From Myxococcus flavus (GTDB taxonomy: Bacteria; Myxococcota; Myxococcia; Myxococcales; Myxococcaceae), in assembly GCF_050038885.1 (NCBI RefSeq), contig NZ_CP143624.1:1984001-2048000 (forward strand): a stretch of DNA of 64,000 nt, written 5' to 3'. Both the position numbers and the translations under genes were made by a program. Positions 53,798 to 62,192 of this stretch are shown here, one piece after another (the stretch's first letter is position 1; each line of letters starts with the position of its first letter). The notes under the pieces are model-generated. The model did not search any database. It was not told where the DNA came from and was given only the letters and a program-made list of their open reading frames with translations.

Positions 53798-55114
53798 ATG
53801 GCGGCGCCAGCATTGAGCGACGAGCTCTTCCTCAACTGGGAGAGCTATGAGGAACAACTGGGGGAAGCGGAGTTCCACTGGGCGCAGCGTGAGCGACAGC
53901 TGGACTCTCCGGAATACCGGCTCCCTCAACTGAGGGAACGCGAAGAGCGCCTGCTGGCCAGCGAGGACATGCTGGTGCTGGGAGGCGCACCGGTGGCCTG
54001 GCGCCTGTTGGTACCGGCCCTCGAGTCGGAAACGCCCGCGCGCATTGCCGCGGCGACGCATGCGCTCCTCCTGGGCCGGGAGCCGGGCATCGAGGAGACA
54101 CTGCTGAAAGCGATGGAGGGCGAGACCGAGGGCGTGCTGCCCGCCATGGCTTCCGCCATGCAGCGGGCGGACGCTCAGGTACTGCCGAGCGGACTGTCGC
54201 GGCTGCTGACGGCACCTTCCACGGCCCTGCAGGCCACGGTGCTGGAAGTGCTGGGGGCCCATGGCGCGGTGCCTGTGGAGGCCGTCCTGTCGCTGCTGGA
54301 GCACGAAGACTCACGCCTGGTGGCCACCGCGCTCCGTGTGCTGGTCCAGGCCATGAAACCACCTCCACCCTCGCGACAAGTCCTGGAGCAACTCCTTGCG
54401 GCCTCCGAGCCCGAGGTCCGGGACGGTGCCCTGGAATGGGGTCTCGTCACCGGCCAGCGAGCGGCCTGGGCAGCGTGTGCGGCACTTCTCTGCACGCCCG
54501 ATGCCCGCCTGCCCCGGCTGCTGTGGGCCCTGGGCGCCGACGAGAAGGAGGTGCTCAGGCTGGTGGCGCTGCTGGACAATGCAGACATCCGCCCGGACGC
54601 ACTCTGGGCCCTGGGCTTCTCCGGGTGGAAGGTGGCCATGGAAGCTTGTCTGCCGTGGATGAGCGACGAGGCGGCCGCATTGGCCGGCGAGGCCTTCTCT
54701 GCCATGACGGGCCTGCGCCTGGAGGGCCGCTATACCTCGTCGCGCATAGAAGACGCGGCGACGGTGCTGGATGAGAATCCCGAGGCAGACGTGCGCCGCG
54801 GCATGGAGGAACTGCTGCCCCTGCCCCACGTCCAAGCGGTAACGGACTGGTGGAGAGAGAACCACGCCCGCTTCAGTGCAGGCCAGCGATACCTGCAGGG
54901 CAGCCCCTGGGCCGCCAATACCCTGCTGGACGCACTGGAGGCGACCCCGCTGCGTCGCCGTCACGCCCTGGCACTGGACGCTACGCTGCGCAGCCGGGGC
55001 GCGGTGCGCATTCCTACGCGCGGCTGGGTACACCAGCAGGTGGCTGCCCTGCGCGCGGCACGCGCATTGGGCCCCCGCGCCTTGGCGCGCCCCTTCACGG
55101 AGGGACTCTCGTGA
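53798..55114 (+). CDS. TIGR02270 HEAT-like protein of the effector cassette
   Basis: 438-residue protein of the TIGR02270 family, common next to DUF2169 and DUF4150 genes. It is helical throughout, with HEAT-like repeats (RLLVPALESETPARIAAATH, LEVLGAHGAVPVEAVLSLLE, LRLVALLDNADIRPDALWAL). It ends in a helical part and a basic tail. It likely serves as an adaptor or chaperone. It starts 4 bp after the DUF6484 stop and overlaps the ketosynthase-like gene by 4 bases (GTGA). Confidence 0.85.
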   Translation: MAAPALSDELFLNWESYEEQLGEAEFHWAQRERQLDSPEYRLPQLREREERLLASEDMLVLGGAPVAWRLLVPALESETPARIAAATHALLLGREPGIEETLLKAMEGETEGVLPAMASAMQRADAQVLPSGLSRLLTAPSTALQATVLEVLGAHGAVPVEAVLSLLEHEDSRLVATALRVLVQAMKPPPPSRQVLEQLLAASEPEVRDGALEWGLVTGQRAAWAACAALLCTPDARLPRLLWALGADEKEVLRLVALLDNADIRPDALWALGFSGWKVAMEACLPWMSDEAAALAGEAFSAMTGLRLEGRYTSSRIEDAATVLDENPEADVRRGMEELLPLPHVQAVTDWWRENHARFSAGQRYLQGSPWAANTLLDALEATPLRRRHALALDATLRSRGAVRIPTRGWVHQQVAALRAARALGPRALARPFTEGLS

Positions 55115-56301
55115 AGCCCTCCAACTCCCTTCGAGCCGAGTGCCCACCGGGCACCATTGCCGTGACGGGCCTGGGCATGACGTCCTCACTGGGGCTGACG
55201 GCGGTGGCCTCCTGCGCCGCGGCTCGGGCAGGGGTGACGCACTGGGCTCCCCTGGAGATTGAAGAAGCGGACGTGAAGAATCTGCGGAGTGTGCCGCTGA
55301 AGGGGCACGCAGCGCGGGGTTACACGGACGGATTCTCCGGCGTGGGCCGTCTGCTGAGGCTCGCGGACGGCGCGTTGGCGGACGTACTGGAAGATGCCAG
55401 GCTCAAGCCCGCAGACGTGAGCCGCACCGGCATCTTCCTCTGTGTCGCCGGTGACTTGTACGCGCGCGTGCGAAGTGAGTCGGTGCGATACGAAGAAGGC
55501 GTGACACCGGAGCTGGCCGAAGCCCTGGAGGAGGAAGCTGCAGAGGCGCGCAAGGAGGCGCGTGCGCACGTGGGCAGGCGGCTCCTTCCCCAACTGTTGA
55601 CGCTTCACGGACTGGGTATTCCCGAGGGTGCGCAGGACTACTTCACCGGAGGCGCCGCTTCCTTCGCCAGCGCCCTGGCTAGAGCAATGGAGCTCCTGCG
55701 CAGCCGTATGGTGGACCGGTGCCTGGTGGGAGGCGTGGACAGCCTCGTGGAAGGGGCCGCGCTAGAGGACGCGTACGAGCTGGGCCTGGTGCGCACGCCA
55801 GAGTCGGCGGTGGGCTTCTTCCCCGGCGAGGCCGCGGCCTGGGTACTTCTGGAGCGCGCGGATGCGGCGCGAGCACGCAATGCTGCCGCGCTGGCCTGGA
55901 TGGGGAACGTGGCCGTGGAGAGAGAGTCCTTCCACCGTTTTTCGGGTGACGTCCCCGTCGGAGCGGCCCTCCTGCGCGCAGTCACCTCTTGCTGCAGTGG
56001 ACGGAAGCCCGAAGAGACGGGCCTATTGCTCGCCAACCTCAATGGCGACGAGTGGCGCGCTCGAGACTTGGGGCTCGCCCTCTCCGAAATGAAGGAAACA
56101 GGCTTACCCGCGGACGCGCCTCGCTGGTACCCCCCCGCGTCCTTCGGCGAGGTGGGCGCAGCGACAGGCGCAGTCTCCACGTGTATGGCAGTGCGGGGCT
56201 TTGCCCGGGGTTATGCGGGCGCGTCCTCGGCGCTGGTATTGCTGCTGGCGGACGATGAAGCTCGGGGCGCATTCTTACTCCACGACGCGAAGACGAGCTG
56301 A
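55111..56301 (+). CDS. Ketosynthase-like pseudoenzyme of the effector cassette
   Basis: 396-residue protein with the thiolase/beta-ketoacyl synthase fold. It starts with a PPGTIAVTGLGMTSSLGL strand-loop, has a nucleophile-elbow region FTGGAASFASALARAMELL and then DRCLVGGVDSLVEGAALED. Compared with FabF, the nucleophile Cys position is Ala182 (GGAASFASAL). The two catalytic His are replaced, Asn/Leu in LANLNGDEW and Glu in PASFGEVGAATG. It should not condense acyl chains. GTG 55111 overlaps the TIGR02270 stop (GTGA). It precedes the nuclease effector by 18 bp, so a structural or loading role is more likely. Confidence 0.82.
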   Translation: MKPSNSLRAECPPGTIAVTGLGMTSSLGLTAVASCAAARAGVTHWAPLEIEEADVKNLRSVPLKGHAARGYTDGFSGVGRLLRLADGALADVLEDARLKPADVSRTGIFLCVAGDLYARVRSESVRYEEGVTPELAEALEEEAAEARKEARAHVGRRLLPQLLTLHGLGIPEGAQDYFTGGAASFASALARAMELLRSRMVDRCLVGGVDSLVEGAALEDAYELGLVRTPESAVGFFPGEAAAWVLLERADAARARNAAALAWMGNVAVERESFHRFSGDVPVGAALLRAVTSCCSGRKPEETGLLLANLNGDEWRARDLGLALSEMKETGLPADAPRWYPPASFGEVGAATGAVSTCMAVRGFARGYAGASSALVLLLADDEARGAFLLHDAKTS

Positions 56302-56319
56302 ACACGACGGAGGCGAGCC

Positions 56320-57348
56320 ATGGCAGACGACAAGGCCCTACAGGAAGCTCGGGCCCGCTACGAGAAAGCCAAGGCGGAGGCGGACGACGCGAAGAAGGCG
56401 GCCGACGAGGCTCGCGCCCGGGCGAAGGAGAACGAAGGGCGGCTGAAGGAAGCCCAGGAGAAGCTCAAAAAAGCCCGCGAGGAGCGCAAGGGCGGCATCG
56501 GCAAGGCCGAGAAGGAGCTGAAGGAAGCAGCAGGCCCCGAGAAGGAGGCTGCCAAAGCAGAGAAGGCCGCCGAGTCAAAGGAGCGCGCAGAGCACCTCTC
56601 CGCCATCATGGCGGCCGACAGCCACAAGCACGGCGAGCAAGAGGGATGTGTCACCCGGTGCATCTGGGACAAGGCGCAGCCGCCCACCTGGAGGCGCAAG
56701 TGTCTCTTCAAGGGCCACAACCACCGGGAGAACGGTGTGAAGTACCAATTCGCCAACGAGGCCGACTGGTACAACCTGGACTTCCGGGACAAGAATGGCG
56801 CGCCACGCAAGCGGCTGAATCAGCAGTTCAGCGATGCGCAACTCGGACGGCGCAAACAGGTGAACAACCCCACCATCAGCAAGGATTGCTGGTGGATGAG
56901 TAATTACGGCGTCAACTTCCGGACCAGCAGTCGGCCCTGGGCAAACGACGCCCATCACCTCATCCCGATTGAGTCACTCGCAACGTTCTTCGGCGACAAA
57001 CTCCTGGTCCTTCAGGCCGCGAAGTACAACATCAATACGGGCGTCAACATCATGATGCTCCCCACCCAAGAGAAGTACGGGCGCATCTATCAACTTCCCA
57101 TTCATCCTTCCAACCACCCCGACTACAACGAGGCAGTCAAGAGACAACTCAAGGGCATCAAGAACAAGCTGAACAAACGCGCAGAGAAGTCAGGTGGACA
57201 TCCCGACCTCTCGGACGCAACCGCCAGTGGCTGGAAGGAAGAACTCAACAATTTCTCGCTCGACGTGCGTCCACGCATCCGGGAGAAAGCGGTCGAGTCT
57301 TTGCAAGCCAACCTGCTCCTCCATATCAACGACGCTCTCGGGGCATGA
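56320..57348 (+). CDS. AHH-type nuclease effector with N-terminal coiled coil
   Basis: 342-residue effector. Residues 1-105 are a long charged coiled coil (Ala/Glu/Lys-rich, ARARYEKAKAEADDAKKAAD type). Residues about 110-200 contain a Cys/His patch (GCVTRCIWDKAQ, RKCLFKGHNHRE), possibly a zinc knuckle. The C-terminal part is an AHH/HNH nuclease domain: Ala211-His212-His213 in NDAHHLIPIE, NTGVNIMMLP and LPIHPSNHPDYNEAV. The immunity gene overlaps its stop by 4 bases (ATGA). DNase action in a target cell is inferred. It lacks signal peptide and PAAR domain, so it would ride on the DUF4150 tip or partners. Confidence 0.83.
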   Translation: MADDKALQEARARYEKAKAEADDAKKAADEARARAKENEGRLKEAQEKLKKAREERKGGIGKAEKELKEAAGPEKEAAKAEKAAESKERAEHLSAIMAADSHKHGEQEGCVTRCIWDKAQPPTWRRKCLFKGHNHRENGVKYQFANEADWYNLDFRDKNGAPRKRLNQQFSDAQLGRRKQVNNPTISKDCWWMSNYGVNFRTSSRPWANDAHHLIPIESLATFFGDKLLVLQAAKYNINTGVNIMMLPTQEKYGRIYQLPIHPSNHPDYNEAVKRQLKGIKNKLNKRAEKSGGHPDLSDATASGWKEELNNFSLDVRPRIREKAVESLQANLLLHINDALGA

Positions 57349-57956
57349 CTCCCAATACGCGACATACATTTATGGAATATTTCATTCTCGAAATGCGCCT
57401 GACGCCGGAAAACTGCACCATCAGTGAGAGCCCCGAGCCACTGGATAGCAAGCAGTGGCGAATTGCAGAGGGCGAGAGAATGGGGGAGCACTATTCTTCC
57501 AACACTCAGTTGCAGATGGACAAGCATCACAAGGGATTGGGCACCCCCGACTTCCTGCACAATACGCTGTTGCTTCCAATGGTCTCAAAGAAGTTACGTG
57601 CACTCCTTGAGGCAGAAGCCGACACCGAGATCGAGTACCTGCCGTTTGTGCTGCTTAATCACAAGGGACGTGCAGTAGAACAGGAATTCTATATCGCAAA
57701 TATCATCGGTACCCAGGACTGTGTCGACCGAGGCAGGACGGAAGCCCGTGAGTCGGCGCTTGAACCCGGGCAATACTCTGGACTTTTCAGGCTATTCCTT
57801 GACCCAGGCCGCATCGACCCGAAAGCGAAGCTCTTTCGAATCAGCGCAAAGCCCACGGTGCTCATCGTTCGCAGTGACCTGCGGGCCGCAATGGAGCGCG
57901 ACGGAATCACCGGTACGCGCTACATAGCAATGGGCGAGAAGTGCATGATTTATTGA
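57345..57956 (+). CDS. Imm11-family immunity protein for the AHH nuclease effector
   Basis: 203-residue immunity protein of the Imm11/DUF1629 group. Conserved segments include DFLHNTLLLPMVSKKLRALL, YLPFVLLNHKGRAVEQEFYI, IIGTQDCVDRGRTE, and a C-terminal LIVRSDLRAAMERDGITGTR. The ATGA overlap with the effector gene couples their translation, so protection is made with the toxin. The region is more AT-rich than the rest of the window, indicating acquisition. It is distantly related to the Imm11 protein at 13464-14030. Confidence 0.8.
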   Translation: MTPNTRHTFMEYFILEMRLTPENCTISESPEPLDSKQWRIAEGERMGEHYSSNTQLQMDKHHKGLGTPDFLHNTLLLPMVSKKLRALLEAEADTEIEYLPFVLLNHKGRAVEQEFYIANIIGTQDCVDRGRTEARESALEPGQYSGLFRLFLDPGRIDPKAKLFRISAKPTVLIVRSDLRAAMERDGITGTRYIAMGEKCMIY

Positions 57957-57989
57957 GAGCCGCAGTGCATCGGAACTCCTTTTCACGCC

Positions 57990-58790
57990 ATGAAGCTAGA
58001 GACCGTCCGCGAAAATACGCAGTTGCGTCTGCACGATGCTCTCGAACTATGCATCCAAGGGCCGAAGGACTTATCGAGCAAGGCACACTTTTTGAGTTCA
58101 TACTTCTATCGGCGGCTCGCGATTTGCGAACTGCTGATAGAGGCACGCTCGGACCGCTTCGCGGCATTTCTCAGTAAGTCGGCGCAGGCGCGTCGGCATT
58201 TTCTCAGACTTGTGGCTCAGGGGCAGAACGCCGACCCAGAATTCATCTGCGCAAGCCGGAACTTCCCCTTTGTCGATGCACTCGCAGCCGGGCAGATCGA
58301 GCTTGCAGTGGAGTTGGCGCGACTCTCGCCAGACCATCAGGCCCAGGGTGCCGAATATGAAGATGATTTCCTCCTCCATCGCTTTCTTCAGCGCTTCACT
58401 CTTAGCCTGTGCGGAAGGGAGGCATTTGACTTTCCCGCCATGCTCCAGCGCTGGCAACAGGTCATTGGCTGGACGTTCGACCCGTACATGCGCGCCTGCC
58501 AGGCCCTGCTGGACAGGGACGTAGCCGAGCTGAATGAGGGGCTGCGCGACGCCATTGCCTCACGACAGAAGTCCTTCGAGGAGGAGAAGAAGCAATCCGT
58601 GCCGCAAGACAGGCGCCTCACAGAGGGATATGTCTTCATGAACGGCCTGGCCTTTTTGCGCTTGGCCGAGTTGCAGGACATGCCTGTGCAGCGCGAGTAC
58701 CGCATGATACCCAAGTTCGCGCGCATACCACTTGGGCCCCCACTGCCTCATGATTCGTGGATGCACCCTGAAATGGGCATGCCACGATAG
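57990..58790 (+). CDS. Imm49-family immunity protein
   Basis: 266-residue, helix-rich protein resembling Imm49. It has the YRRLAICELLIEARSDRFAAFL helices, FPFVDALAAGQIELAVELARLSPDHQ, AEYEDDFLLHRFLQRFTLSL and late FMNGLAFLRLAELQDM. Imm49 proteins neutralise toxins of polymorphic systems, with varied cognates. It starts 33 bp after the Imm11 gene on the same strand, yet no second toxin lies between or behind it. It could be a spare ('orphan') immunity gene or a second layer of protection. Lower GC than flanking DNA. Confidence 0.78.
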   Translation: MKLETVRENTQLRLHDALELCIQGPKDLSSKAHFLSSYFYRRLAICELLIEARSDRFAAFLSKSAQARRHFLRLVAQGQNADPEFICASRNFPFVDALAAGQIELAVELARLSPDHQAQGAEYEDDFLLHRFLQRFTLSLCGREAFDFPAMLQRWQQVIGWTFDPYMRACQALLDRDVAELNEGLRDAIASRQKSFEEEKKQSVPQDRRLTEGYVFMNGLAFLRLAELQDMPVQREYRMIPKFARIPLGPPLPHDSWMHPEMGMPR

Positions 58791-58861
58791 GGGGCACGCT
58801 CATCACCACACCAGCAGCCTCTGGGAGGGCACCATCGAACCGGGAACTGCGCCCGCGGGGC

Positions 58862-59512
58862 CTACTTCGCAGCCGCTGCGGGAAGCGGCAACGGCGCGCT
58901 TTCGAGCACCCGCTGCGCCTTGAGCGTCTGGCCGTACTCCGTCGTCTCGTACACCGTCCCCCGGGCCTCCTGAGCCCCGTGCCGCCTCAGCTCCGGCGAG
59001 TCCAGGACGTAGCCCACCCGCAGGCGCAACTCACGCACCGCCTCGAGCGGGAGCGTCTCTGCCGGCTCGGTGCCGTAGGGCGATGCCGCCGTCAGCGGCA
59101 GCGGCAGCACCACGCGCCGGCGCGCCGTCTGGCCCGCGTCCACGCGGGACACGGCGGGGACCTCGGGCGCCTCCACGAGCATGTTCTCCGGCACCGGCAG
59201 GAGCATCCGCGCGACGACGACGTGGCTTCCCCCCAGCTCCACGTAGGCCTTGTCTGGCGCGAGCTGGCGCCGGCCCGTGGGCCCCTCATCGTACAGTCCG
59301 TCGACGAGCCAGAGCGCATGGGCGCCGCGGTTGTGCACCTCGTAGGAGAGCACCAGCGCCTCCGCGGTGCGCTCCACCGGCTTCACCTTCAGCTCCACGT
59401 CCGCCTCAGCCACGCGTGTCCTCCCGCTCTCGGCGGGGCCCATGGACGCTCGCGCACAGCCGAGCAGCAGCAAGGCCCCCACGCCCCATCCTACCCAGCC
59501 GGGTGCGCTCAT
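58862..59512 (-). CDS. Lipoprotein of unknown function
   Basis: 216-residue lipoprotein with signal ALLLLGCARA (Cys about 19). The mature part is a beta-sandwich-like domain (VAEADVELKVKPVERTAEAL, VLSYEVHNRGAHALWLVDGL) of the type often called 'intracellular proteinase inhibitor-like' or CARDB-like, then Pro/Ala-rich strands. Not recognised to family level. It follows the M91-type gene by 15 bp on the same strand, so the two may be cotranscribed. Confidence 0.72.
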   Translation of the reverse strand: MSAPGWVGWGVGALLLLGCARASMGPAESGRTRVAEADVELKVKPVERTAEALVLSYEVHNRGAHALWLVDGLYDEGPTGRRQLAPDKAYVELGGSHVVVARMLLPVPENMLVEAPEVPAVSRVDAGQTARRRVVLPLPLTAASPYGTEPAETLPLEAVRELRLRVGYVLDSPELRRHGAQEARGTVYETTEYGQTLKAQRVLESAPLPLPAAAAK

Positions 59513-59527
59513 GCCGGCACCTTCGGG

Positions 59528-61042
59528 CTAGTAGCGCGGCCGCGTCGGCAGGTTCAGCTCGTCGCGGAGGTCATTCTCCGTGGAGCGGTCCGCCTCAATG
59601 CGCGGCGTGCTCGGGTCTCCGTCGTGGTCATACGGCAGGCCCACCGTGGACTGCTCCACGTTGATGACGCCGTCCGTCTCCCCGCGCGGCAGCGTGCCCG
59701 TGACGAAGTCCGAGGCATGAATCAGCTCGTGGAAGAGGCCCACCACCGGCGGCCGGCTCATCCACTCCTCGTCGCCCAGGGAGATGCGCGACGGGTTGTA
59801 GTTCACCTGCGAGTCGGTGCCCTTCCCCGGCTTCCCGTCCGTGCCCATGTAGCCGTCATTGAAGTTCGTGGCGCCCGCGGTGTTGCCCCGGGTCGTCTCG
59901 CGGATGGTCGTGGACCGGCCGCTGCCATCCAGCCGGCGCAGCAGCGCCTGCCCTTCCGGCAGCGAGCGGAGCGCGTCCAGGTCCGACTGCACGCGGGCCG
60001 TGAAGTCCGCGTTGCCCGTCACCGACACGGAGCGGCCCAGCGTCTCCGCGTCCGACAGGTCGACCACCTGCCGCGAATCGCCGGCCTCCAGCTCCCGCAC
60101 GTCGTCGTCTTCCTGCACGTAGAGCGTGTCGTCGCCGGCATCTTGCCGGACGGTGTCCCGGCCCAGGCCTCCCGCAACCGCGTCGTTGCCCCGGCCTCCC
60201 ACCAGCGCGTCGTCGCCACGGCCGCCCAGCACCTGGTCATCGCCGTCGCCCCCGGAGACGAAGTCACTGCCCGCGCCTCCGTCCAGGTAGTCGCGCCCCG
60301 CGCCGCCGGACATGCGGTCATTGCCGTCCAGGCCATACATCACGTCCCGGCCCTCGCCGCCGTACAGCCGGTCATCCCCGGCGCCCGCGTCCAGGTAGTC
60401 GTCGCCGCCCGCGCCGCGCAGCGAGTCGTTGCCGGCGCCCCCTCGGATGACGTCGGCGCCCTCTCCTCCGTCGAGCATGTCGTCGCCCGCGCCGCCCACC
60501 AGCGTGTCGTCGCCCGCGCCCCCTTCGATGCGCACGCCCTGGGTGACGCTCGCGTCCACGGTGATGGTGTCGTTGCCGTCACCGCCCCGGATGACGGCCG
60601 TCCGCGCCTGCTCCGCGGTGAGCGTCACCGTGTTGCCCCCCGAGCGCACCTGGAGCCCGCCGTCCGCCGTCTGGGAGACGGTGGCGGTGTCGTTACCGCT
60701 GGAGAGCTCCACCACGGTGCGGCCCGCGGCGTCGGTGGACACCGTCGGCGCCACCGCCCGAGCCGAGGAAGGAGGGCTCGCCGGCGCGGGGGCTTCCGCC
60801 TTCTGCCCCGCCCCCGCGACGAAACCATCCACCTCCGACAACACCGGCTTGCGCGAGGGGGCCGCCCCGCGCGGCGCGGTGTCGAAGCCGTCGCGGAAGC
60901 GACCGGCGACCGCGTTCTTCACGGCATTCCCTTGGGGCTGCGGCCTGGCCTCGCTGGGTGACTTCTGCGCCACCTTGGGCTCCACCGTCCGGGTCTGGGG
61001 GGAGGACGACGGACGGGAACCGGCGCTTCCAATCGAGGACAT
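59528..61042 (-). CDS. M91-type zinc metallopeptidase with RTX-like calcium-binding repeats
   Basis: 504-residue protein. Residues 1-110 are Ser/Pro/Ala-rich and disordered, without a Sec signal. Residues about 150-310 contain some 14 hemolysin-type nonapeptides (GGAGDDTLV, GGEGADVIR, GGDGDDQVL and variants), which fold as a Ca beta-roll. The C-terminal domain has His438-Glu439-x-x-His442 (GLFHELIHASDF), matching the M91/NleD-like HExxH protease group. A downstream Asp/Glu (INVEQSTVGLPYD) may be the third ligand. The enzyme may be exported by a type I route or carried by another system; no such exporter is nearby. A lipoprotein gene follows. Confidence 0.8.
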   Translation of the reverse strand: MSSIGSAGSRPSSSPQTRTVEPKVAQKSPSEARPQPQGNAVKNAVAGRFRDGFDTAPRGAAPSRKPVLSEVDGFVAGAGQKAEAPAPASPPSSARAVAPTVSTDAAGRTVVELSSGNDTATVSQTADGGLQVRSGGNTVTLTAEQARTAVIRGGDGNDTITVDASVTQGVRIEGGAGDDTLVGGAGDDMLDGGEGADVIRGGAGNDSLRGAGGDDYLDAGAGDDRLYGGEGRDVMYGLDGNDRMSGGAGRDYLDGGAGSDFVSGGDGDDQVLGGRGDDALVGGRGNDAVAGGLGRDTVRQDAGDDTLYVQEDDDVRELEAGDSRQVVDLSDAETLGRSVSVTGNADFTARVQSDLDALRSLPEGQALLRRLDGSGRSTTIRETTRGNTAGATNFNDGYMGTDGKPGKGTDSQVNYNPSRISLGDEEWMSRPPVVGLFHELIHASDFVTGTLPRGETDGVINVEQSTVGLPYDHDGDPSTPRIEADRSTENDLRDELNLPTRPRY

Positions 61043-61151
61043 GTCGCTGTTCCAGGGGGAGTGGAGGGCTGCGGGGCAGCCGCATCCACGGTCCGGATGC
61101 GGAGGAAAAGCCCTGTGTGCAATTATCGCAAATGCACGTCCCCGAGTTGCC

Positions 61152-61883
61152 TCACGCCAGCGCGCGCGCCGCCGCCGGGTCCAGCCACACCTCCGCGTCC
61201 GGATGGAGCTGGAGGAAGGAGGCGGGACAGCGCGGCGACACGGGGCCCCGCACCATGGCGCGCACCGCCGCCGCCTTGGCCTCGCCGAAGGCCAGCAGCA
61301 CCGCCCGCCGGGCCTGGAGGAGGCCGGCCATGCCCAGCGTGAGCGCCTCCAGCGGGACGCGGGTCGCGTCGTCCCCGAAGAGCATCGCATTCGCCTCGCG
61401 CGTCTCGCGGCTCAAGCGCACCCGGTGGCACCGCGCCCGCAGGCCGTCCGAGGGCTCGTTGAAGGCCAGGTGCCCGTTCGCCCCAAGCCCCAGCAGCACC
61501 AGGTCCAACCCGCCCGCTTCGGCAATCCGGGCGTCGTACCGCTCGCACTCCGCCTCCGCGTCCGCCGTGGCGCCGTCCAGGAAGTGGATGTGTTCCGGCG
61601 CCAGGTTGACGTGCTGGAAGAGGTGCCGCTCCATGTACGCGCGGAAGCTGCCCCCGTCGTCCGCGGAGATGCCGAGGAACTCGTCCAGGTTGAAGGTGCG
61701 CACCTGGGACAGGTCCAGCCGGCCCTGCCGGTAGAGCCCCACCAGCTCCCGGTACACGTTGAGCGGCGTGCGCCCCGTGGGCAGCCCCAGCACCAGCGAC
61801 GGCCGGGCCGCCACCGCGCTGGCGATTCGCTGGGCGCACGCGACGGCGGCCTCCCGTTCGGAATCGAAAACGCGGATGTTCAC
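61152..61883 (-). CDS. nagB: Glucosamine-6-phosphate deaminase NagB
   Basis: 243-residue enzyme that converts glucosamine-6-phosphate to fructose-6-phosphate and ammonia. The phosphate loop LGLPTGRTPLNVYREL, FNLDEFLG with the catalytic Asp, GLGANGHLAFNEPSDGL with the catalytic His, and VSPRCPASFLQLHPD at the C-terminus are all present. It starts with a GTG at 61883 (NIRVFDSEREAAV follows). It is slightly shorter than E. coli NagB, so lacks the allosteric C-terminal extension. Divergent from pfkA, its product feeds the same glycolytic step. Confidence 0.92.
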   Translation of the reverse strand: MNIRVFDSEREAAVACAQRIASAVAARPSLVLGLPTGRTPLNVYRELVGLYRQGRLDLSQVRTFNLDEFLGISADDGGSFRAYMERHLFQHVNLAPEHIHFLDGATADAEAECERYDARIAEAGGLDLVLLGLGANGHLAFNEPSDGLRARCHRVRLSRETREANAMLFGDDATRVPLEALTLGMAGLLQARRAVLLAFGEAKAAAVRAMVRGPVSPRCPASFLQLHPDAEVWLDPAAARALA

Positions 61884-62192
61884 CAGTGTCTCACTCCCCG
61901 AAGCCAGGCCCGGAACATAGGCACGCCGCCCAGGCCCATCCAGGGCATGCGCTCCGGGCCCGCCGCTGAATCGCGCCCCAGCCAGCGCTGGCAGCGGTGG
62001 CATGGCCCACCGGCAGGAGCCCCGAATGCGGGTCCGAGCCTGTCGATAACGCGACTTGTCAACACTTCCCGCGGACAACGACAGCGCGACCGTCCCGAGG
62101 CGCCCGCCGCGAGTGGCTGGAAGGTCCCCGGGTGAGCGCTCGTCGAAACTTGGGCGTCGCGTCCGTCGCCGGGCGCGATAGAACGTTTCTCC
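61884..62192. other. Divergent intergenic region between nagB and pfkA
   Basis: 309 bp without a gene. It must hold promoters for both directions. I could not assign -35/-10 boxes with confidence. An AT-containing stretch (CGATAACGCGACTTGTCAAC, 62043-62062) is the most promoter-like part. No riboswitch fold was apparent. Confidence 0.45.

Noticed and set aside
55111..56301. Polyketide or fatty-acid synthesis gene
   Set aside because: The catalytic Cys and both His are missing and no ACP, KR or AT genes are nearby.
50307..58790. A full type VI secretion system
   Set aside because: Only tip/effector/immunity-type genes are present; no TssB, TssC, TssM, ClpV or VgrG genes are seen in the window.
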